A DNA stretch of 64,000 bases, taken from positions 1,860,001 to 1,924,000 of the forward strand of contig NZ_CP041146.1 of assembly GCF_006494775.1 (NCBI RefSeq), read 5' to 3'. The position numbers and the translations under genes are program-made. The stretch is from Nocardioides humi (GTDB taxonomy: Bacteria; Actinomycetota; Actinomycetes; Propionibacteriales; Nocardioidaceae). Positions 59,917 through 64,000 of this stretch are shown here, piece by piece (the stretch's first letter is position 1; each line of letters starts with the position of its first letter). Below the pieces are notes generated by a model. The model was not told the DNA's origin and ran no database searches. It saw only the letters and a list, made by a program, of their open reading frames with translations.

Positions 59917-60831
59917 TCAGAGGATGGCGAGGGGATTCACCGGGCTACCCGCGCCGCCGGTGATGCGCAGTGGCGCCGCGACGAACATGAACTCGACCGC
60001 GTCGTTCGCGGCGAGGTCCTCGAGGTTGAGCAGCTCGAACAGATAGACGCCACAGTCCCTGATCAGCAGCTTGTGGCACTCCGGGGCGGGACCGTCGTCG
60101 GCAAATGAATGGGGGCTGTCCATCACCTCTACGGCGATATTGTCCGCGCCGACGGCCGCGATGTCTTGGCGGGCTAGCCACCGTGCGGCGTCGAAAGTGA
60201 TACCTGGCGAGCTCGCGTGGTATCGCGTGGGGTCCAAGTCGTGGACCAGACGCCAGCCGGTCCTCACCAGAACGACGTCGCCGGGTCGCAGCCGGATCCC
60301 CTTGGCGCGACAGATCTCCTGCAGTTCGTCGGCCCCGATCCGGTCCTTGTCTTCGAGATGGGGGACGCCTCTCCACGCCGCGACATCGAGCAGTATCCCA
60401 CGACTCACGAGGTGGACGAGGTTCTCGATACCAAGGCGCGTAGCACCATAGCTGCGCACCCGATCGGGCGAGAAGTCGTTGTAGAGCCTGCGGTCGTACC
60501 AAAGGTGACACAGCGCGTCGACGTGGCTCGTTCCCTGGCACGCGATGAACATGTAGTCGTCCGCCACGCCGTGATCGGATCCCGGCATCGCGAACCCGGC
60601 GGCGAAGTCACCGCCGTCCATGCTCATCAGGTGGGTCACCGGGTTGCGCGCCGGCGCGATCGGAACACGGTCGCGGCGCACCTCGTCGGCAAGCGAGATC
60701 ACGATGCCCGTCGATACCGCCTGGGCGGCCGCACGTGTGACCTCAGGGGTGGCGAGGTTGGCTGCTCCCCGCTGGTCGTCGTCGCCCCACCGTCCCCAGT
60801 TCGACGGACGGGATTCGGCTGAGTGGATCAT
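59917..60831 (-). CDS. Cyclase-family (kynurenine formamidase-like) hydrolase
   Basis: This 304-residue protein is of the cyclase/KynB metal-hydrolase family. The signature HxGTHxDxxxH appears as CQGTSHVDALCH near 100, keeping the later His, Asp and His but with Cys for the first His. LRPGDVVLVRTGW and GADNIAVEVMDS are also family-like. Members hydrolyse amides, lactones or ring-opened products (isatin hydrolase). It is 28 bases downstream of the DUF35 start-side gene on the same strand and probably in one operon with the dehydrogenases. Substrate unknown. Confidence 0.82.
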   Translation of the reverse strand: MIHSAESRPSNWGRWGDDDQRGAANLATPEVTRAAAQAVSTGIVISLADEVRRDRVPIAPARNPVTHLMSMDGGDFAAGFAMPGSDHGVADDYMFIACQGTSHVDALCHLWYDRRLYNDFSPDRVRSYGATRLGIENLVHLVSRGILLDVAAWRGVPHLEDKDRIGADELQEICRAKGIRLRPGDVVLVRTGWRLVHDLDPTRYHASSPGITFDAARWLARQDIAAVGADNIAVEVMDSPHSFADDGPAPECHKLLIRDCGVYLFELLNLEDLAANDAVEFMFVAAPLRITGGAGSPVNPLAIL

Positions 60832-60859
60832 GGCGCTCTCCAGGGGTCTTGGGTGGGGG

Positions 60860-61291
60860 TCACGAAGCGACGACGAACTCGGGCAGCGTCAGACGCGGCG
60901 ACACTGGCACGAGCCGCAACCGCACGTCAGCGCCGATCCGTGGCGTAGCTGCGTCCTCGGTCTCGACGATGCCCAACACCCGCAGCCCCGCCTGCTCCGG
61001 CAGCTCGACCCAGGCGACCGAGTACGGCGCCCGGTCCGCATAGGCCGGGGAGGTGACGTGGTGGATTGTCACGAACGTGTCGACGCGTCCCTGCCCGGAC
61101 ACCGGCTCGAACCGAAGATCGAAGGACAGGCAGGTGCCGCAGATCGCGCTCGGGAAGTGCTGGAAGCGGTGGCACTGGGAGCAGCGCTGGAGCACGAGCG
61201 AGCCGTTGCGCAACGCCTCCCAGTACGGCGCGCTGACCCGGTCCGCCGACGGCTCGGGAGGCGCAGGCGAGGCCGCGGACATATCGCTCAT
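60860..61291 (-). CDS. DUF35/OB-fold zinc-ribbon protein (Ltp2-type partner)
   Basis: The 143-residue protein begins with a short helix (SAPYWEALRNG), then a rubredoxin-like zinc ribbon with Cys37, Cys40, Cys51 and Cys54 (CSQC...CGTC), and an OB-fold (GRVDTFVTIHH, PYSVAWVEL). DUF35 proteins bind acyl-CoA and form the hydratase or aldolase complexes of Ltp2/ChsH type. The degenerate thiolase at 42104-43267 is the natural partner in the window. The start ATG 61291 overlaps the upstream dehydrogenase stop (ATGA). Confidence 0.88.
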   Translation of the reverse strand: MSDMSAASPAPPEPSADRVSAPYWEALRNGSLVLQRCSQCHRFQHFPSAICGTCLSFDLRFEPVSGQGRVDTFVTIHHVTSPAYADRAPYSVAWVELPEQAGLRVLGIVETEDAATPRIGADVRLRLVPVSPRLTLPEFVVAS

Positions 61292-62415
61292 CGGGGCAGC
61301 GCCAAGATGCGCTCGGCGATCATGTTGCGCTGGACCTGCGCGGCACCGCCGTAGATGGTCTCCGCGCGTGTCTCGAGCCAGAGCCGATACCAGTAGTCGG
61401 TGTCCACCCCGAGGACCGAGGAGACCTCGAAGCCGAACTCGACCAGTCGCTGGTGCGTCTGTCCCGTCCACAGGTGGGCGACCGGGGCGATCGAACCGGC
61501 TGATCGACCGCTCGCTACCAAGGAGACCGCCCGATAGGAGAGGTTGCGCACCGAATGGACGTCCGCGGACAGATCGCCGAGGCGCTGCACCCAGCTGGGC
61601 CGGCTCGCGCCGCCGTGCTCGGCCAGCAGGCTCCCGATCCGCCTCAGCTGGCGGTGGAAGACGACGTACTTGCCGCGCAGCGCGTAGCTGCGCTCGGAGG
61701 TCAGGGTCGTCATCGCGACCTTCCATCCCCCGCCGGGCTCCCCGAGCAGATTCTCCCGGGGGACCAGGGCGCCGTCGAGGTGCACCTCGTTGAACTCGTG
61801 CTCACCCGCGAGGTCACGGATCGGCGAGACCGTGACGCCGGGCTGGTGCATGTCCAGCAACAGCATCGACAGGTTGTGGTGGCGGGGAGCGTCGGGCTCG
61901 GTCCTCACCAGGAGCAGACAGAGATCGGCGACGTGCGCCTGGGTCGTCCAGATCTTGGTGCCGTTCACGCGGTAGCCGTCACCGTCGCGGACGGCCAGCG
62001 TACGGACCGCGGCGAGGTCGGAGCCGGCGTCCGGCTCGCTGAATCCCTGGCACCATAGCTGCTCGACGCCCAAGACGGGCGGCAGGAACCGCTGCTGCTG
62101 CTCGCGGGTCCCGTGCGCCATCATCGCGGGTCCCATCATGTTCAGCCCCAGGCGGGAGGGCGATCTGGACAGGTCGATCCCCAGCCGCGCCGCCTCCTCG
62201 TCGAACACGGACGCCTCGACCGCCGACAATCCCGCTCCCCCGTGCACGCGCGGCCAGGTCAGTCCCAGGTAGCCCCCGCCCGCGAGCACCCGGTCCAGGT
62301 CGGCTCGCTCGGCGATGCTCATCCCACTGCGCAGCGATGCCGGCACGTGGGTGGACAGCCAGTCGCGTACTTTCGCCCGCAGGCCCGCCTCGGCTTCGGT
62401 GTCGTGGAGGTCCAT
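61288..62415 (-). CDS. Acyl-CoA dehydrogenase (full-length subunit)
   Basis: This protein of about 375 residues has FSEPDAGSDLAAVRT, KIWTTQAHVADL and the C-terminal IYGGAAQVQRNMIAERILALPR, the actinobacterial FadE pattern. It desaturates an acyl-CoA and passes electrons to ETF. The ATG at 62415 overlaps the upstream gene's stop by one base (TGATG); GTG 62418 is the alternative. It is encoded together with a shorter dehydrogenase-like protein just upstream, in the same arrangement as the pair at 8281-10612, consistent with a two-subunit enzyme. Confidence 0.88.
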   Translation of the reverse strand: MDLHDTEAEAGLRAKVRDWLSTHVPASLRSGMSIAERADLDRVLAGGGYLGLTWPRVHGGAGLSAVEASVFDEEAARLGIDLSRSPSRLGLNMMGPAMMAHGTREQQQRFLPPVLGVEQLWCQGFSEPDAGSDLAAVRTLAVRDGDGYRVNGTKIWTTQAHVADLCLLLVRTEPDAPRHHNLSMLLLDMHQPGVTVSPIRDLAGEHEFNEVHLDGALVPRENLLGEPGGGWKVAMTTLTSERSYALRGKYVVFHRQLRRIGSLLAEHGGASRPSWVQRLGDLSADVHSVRNLSYRAVSLVASGRSAGSIAPVAHLWTGQTHQRLVEFGFEVSSVLGVDTDYWYRLWLETRAETIYGGAAQVQRNMIAERILALPR

Positions 62416-63407
62416 CACTCTCCCATCGTCGGTACGGTGGCCATCGTCGCCAGACCGCTGCGCTGGGCGACGACCGTCGGATCCTGGGTCGTCGCGCGGA
62501 TGTCGAGTCCGGCCTTGAGCAGCAGGTGCAGATCGCTCTCCCAGGTGAAGCCCATCGCTCCCTGGAGTTGCGACGAGGTCTGCGCGGCGAAGGTCAGGGC
62601 GCGTCGGGAGAGCAACTCGGCGTGGTCTGCGGCCGCGTCGTCGCCGTCGGCCGCGGCGAACAGGACCGACAGCCAGGCGACCTCTGCTCCGGCATGGGCG
62701 TCGGCCAGCAGATGCTTGACCGCTTGGAACCGACCTAGCGGCTGGCCGAACTGCTCGCGCGATGTCACATGCGACACGGTCCGCGCCACCAGCTCATCGG
62801 CCAGGCCGGCCGCGGCGCCCGCAGCGAGGACGCGGGCTCCGCGGGTGATGGCCTGTGCCTGCTCGGAGGTGAGCGCGAGGGGGAGCGTCGCGTCCGGGGC
62901 AGGGAGCTCGTCCAGGCGGGCCGCCCCCAGCGAGAGGCCGGCCACGGGAGACGAGAGCACGGTGCCGTGGTCGCACCGGTGCAGCGTGGGCGCGGCCCCG
63001 CTCGCCTGGACGAGGTACAGGTCATAGCCCGGCCCGAGACCGGCGAGGACCGACCGCTCCCCCATACCCGCGTGGAGCAGAGCACCGGGCCGTGACCCAT
63101 GGTGGTCCAGCCACGCGGCACCGGCGTCCTCGTCCGCGGCCGACGACAGGAGCTTCGGGATCGTCCATGCGTTGCTCACGAACTGGCCCGAGCCGGCGAC
63201 TCTGCCGGCCTCTCTGGCGATCGCGCTCAGCACCGGCATGCTCACCTCGCCCGACAGACAGGCATGCAGCCAGCCGGCGGACCCGAGGGCGACCCATCCG
63301 CGCCACTCCTCGGACTCGCGTACCCGGGAGAGCGGAACGTGCGCACCGATGGCCTCGCGCGCCAACTCCACAACATCCAGATCCTCACGGGACAGCAAGA
63401 ACTCCAC
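62415..63407 (-). CDS. Acyl-CoA dehydrogenase-like protein, short second subunit
   Basis: The 330-residue protein keeps parts of the acyl-CoA dehydrogenase fold (EFLLSREDLDVVELAREAI start; EQFGQPLGRFQAVKHLLADAH; LQGAMGFTWESDLHL) but is short and lacks the C-terminal catalytic-glutamate region. This is the sequence type of the non-catalytic or cofactor-sharing subunit in alpha2-beta2 FadE enzymes of steroid degraders. It is translationally coupled to the full-length dehydrogenase. The start is GTG 63407 with GAGAGG ahead. Confidence 0.83.
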   Translation of the reverse strand: MEFLLSREDLDVVELAREAIGAHVPLSRVRESEEWRGWVALGSAGWLHACLSGEVSMPVLSAIAREAGRVAGSGQFVSNAWTIPKLLSSAADEDAGAAWLDHHGSRPGALLHAGMGERSVLAGLGPGYDLYLVQASGAAPTLHRCDHGTVLSSPVAGLSLGAARLDELPAPDATLPLALTSEQAQAITRGARVLAAGAAAGLADELVARTVSHVTSREQFGQPLGRFQAVKHLLADAHAGAEVAWLSVLFAAADGDDAAADHAELLSRRALTFAAQTSSQLQGAMGFTWESDLHLLLKAGLDIRATTQDPTVVAQRSGLATMATVPTMGE

Positions 63408-63506
63408 CGGACCGCCTCTCAGCTCGCATGTCGGCTCTGATCCGGACCGTCGATGCCGACGCCCCGTGAATCGTGATGGTGTGGCAGCCTATCCCATTCG
63501 TCGTAT

Positions 63507-63534
63507 TTGACAAATGGCATTTGGTCATTAGTGT
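63507..63534 (+). promoter_or_regulatory. Predicted promoter with internal operator for the SDR gene
   Basis: TTGACA (63507-63512) and TAGTGT (63529-63534) are 16 bases apart, and the spacer holds CATTTGGTCA, forming with the -35 box an imperfect inverted repeat TGACAAATG / CATTTGGTCA. AGAAGGGAG follows 6 bases before the ATG. The -10 matches that at 39875-39880. Confidence 0.6.
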
Positions 63535-63555
63535 ACGGCCAGAAGGGAGACGCCA

Positions 63556-64000
63556 ATGGATTCCGCAGTCGACTTCCACGGCCGAAGGGTCATGGTCACG
63601 GGGGCGACCCGAGGCCTGGGGCGCCACATGGTCGAGGCGTTCGCTGCCCGCGGCGCGGAGGTCATCGTCGTCAGCCGCAAGCAAGAGGCCTGCGAGCAGG
63701 TGGCTCGCGAGCTCCAGGAGACCCATGGGGGCATAGCGCACGCGCACAGCTGTCATATGGGCTCCTGGGAAGCCGTCACCGACCTCGCGACGGACGTCCA
63801 CTCCTCCCTCGGCCCGCTCGACGTGCTCGTCAACAACGCAGGCATCTCGCCCACCTATGACTCCCTGACGTCGATCAGCGAAGAACTGTGGGACAAGACG
63901 CTCGACGTCAACCTCAAAGGCCCCTTCCGACTGAGCGCACTCGTGGGCGCCGAGATGGTGAGCGCCCGGGGCGGAACCATCATCAACATCTCCAGTGTGG
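63556..64000 (+). CDS. SDR-family oxidoreductase (partial, C-terminus outside window)
   Basis: The reading frame from ATG 63556 runs open to the window edge, 148 residues so far: DFHGRRVMVTGATRGLGRHM (cofactor loop TGATRGLG), SRKQEACEQV, LVNNAGISPTYD, DVNLKGPF and NISSV leading to the catalytic serine. It is a gluconate-5-dehydrogenase/FabG-type short-chain dehydrogenase. It is divergent from the acyl-CoA dehydrogenase pair and has its own promoter. Function probably oxidation of a hydroxyl intermediate in the same pathway. Confidence 0.88.
   Translation, partial: MDSAVDFHGRRVMVTGATRGLGRHMVEAFAARGAEVIVVSRKQEACEQVARELQETHGGIAHAHSCHMGSWEAVTDLATDVHSSLGPLDVLVNNAGISPTYDSLTSISEELWDKTLDVNLKGPFRLSALVGAEMVSARGGTIINISSV

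Noticed and set aside
1..64000. CRISPR arrays, tRNA or rRNA genes, insertion sequences, attachment sites
   Set aside because: No regularly spaced repeats, no clover-leaf candidates with TTCGA loops in context, no transposase or integrase motifs, and no long terminal repeats were seen. Reading by eye could miss a lone tRNA.

Overview
This window comes from a high-GC Gram-positive bacterium, an actinobacterium. The evidence is roughly 70% G+C, many GTG starts, tightly packed TGATG and ATGA gene junctions, FadE, FadD and SDR multiplicity, 3Fe-4S ferredoxin-P450 systems and PucR, GntR and TetR regulators. A Nocardioides-like member of Propionibacteriales is my best guess, but it cannot be proven from sequence alone. 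No rRNA, tRNA, CRISPR array, integrase or insertion sequence was seen. Almost the whole window is catabolic and CoA-dependent.

Region 1 (2-26200) is a large acyl-CoA cluster that looks like a cyclohexanecarboxylate (alicyclic acid) pathway. It has an AliA-like acyl-CoA ligase (14688-16352), several acyl-CoA dehydrogenases, a crotonase hydratase (1640-2416), a BadH-like hydroxyacyl-CoA dehydrogenase (3288-4049) and a MenB/BadI-family ring hydrolase (2445-3284). An HMG-CoA-lyase-like enzyme, a CoA transferase, a thiolase, a second ligase, MaoC, quinone-oxidoreductase and SDR genes surround these. A FadR-type GntR regulator (10738-11520) sits in the middle. Near-identical TGGT-N3-ACCA operators, each next to a -10 box, occur upstream of at least three transcription units and probably tie the region into one regulon. 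LuxR-GAF, TetR and PucR regulators are also present.

Region 2 (26291-29609) has a PtpB-like phosphatase and a twin-arginine module: a Tat-signal lipoprotein of the intradiol dioxygenase fold, followed directly by tatA, tatC and tatB.

Region 3 (29813-64000) is a second degradative cluster. It contains a P450, ferredoxin and ferredoxin-reductase operon (with a folE gene at its end), several Zn and MDR alcohol dehydrogenases, and two 539-residue thiamine-diphosphate enzymes. A 6-oxocamphor-hydrolase-like crotonase, CoA ligases, a two-gene MaoC hydratase, thiolases (one lacking the usual cysteine), a DUF35 partner and paired acyl-CoA dehydrogenases follow. A Liv-type ABC transporter with a fused permease-ATPase and an MFS carrier provide uptake. 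The simplest reading is oxidation of an alicyclic or terpenoid substrate by P450 and dehydrogenases to a cyclic dione, C-C cleavage of that ring, CoA activation and beta-oxidation. A GntR regulator (47403-48044) and recurrent TGACCAAA-type and TGATCA sites suggest common control.

A technical point matters for every reader. At least six, and probably seven, single-base deletions in G or C runs break otherwise intact genes (SDR at 22376, dioxygenase at 27240 three times, folE, livF, and the C-terminus of the ligase at 40456). They look like homopolymer sequencing errors rather than true pseudogenes.
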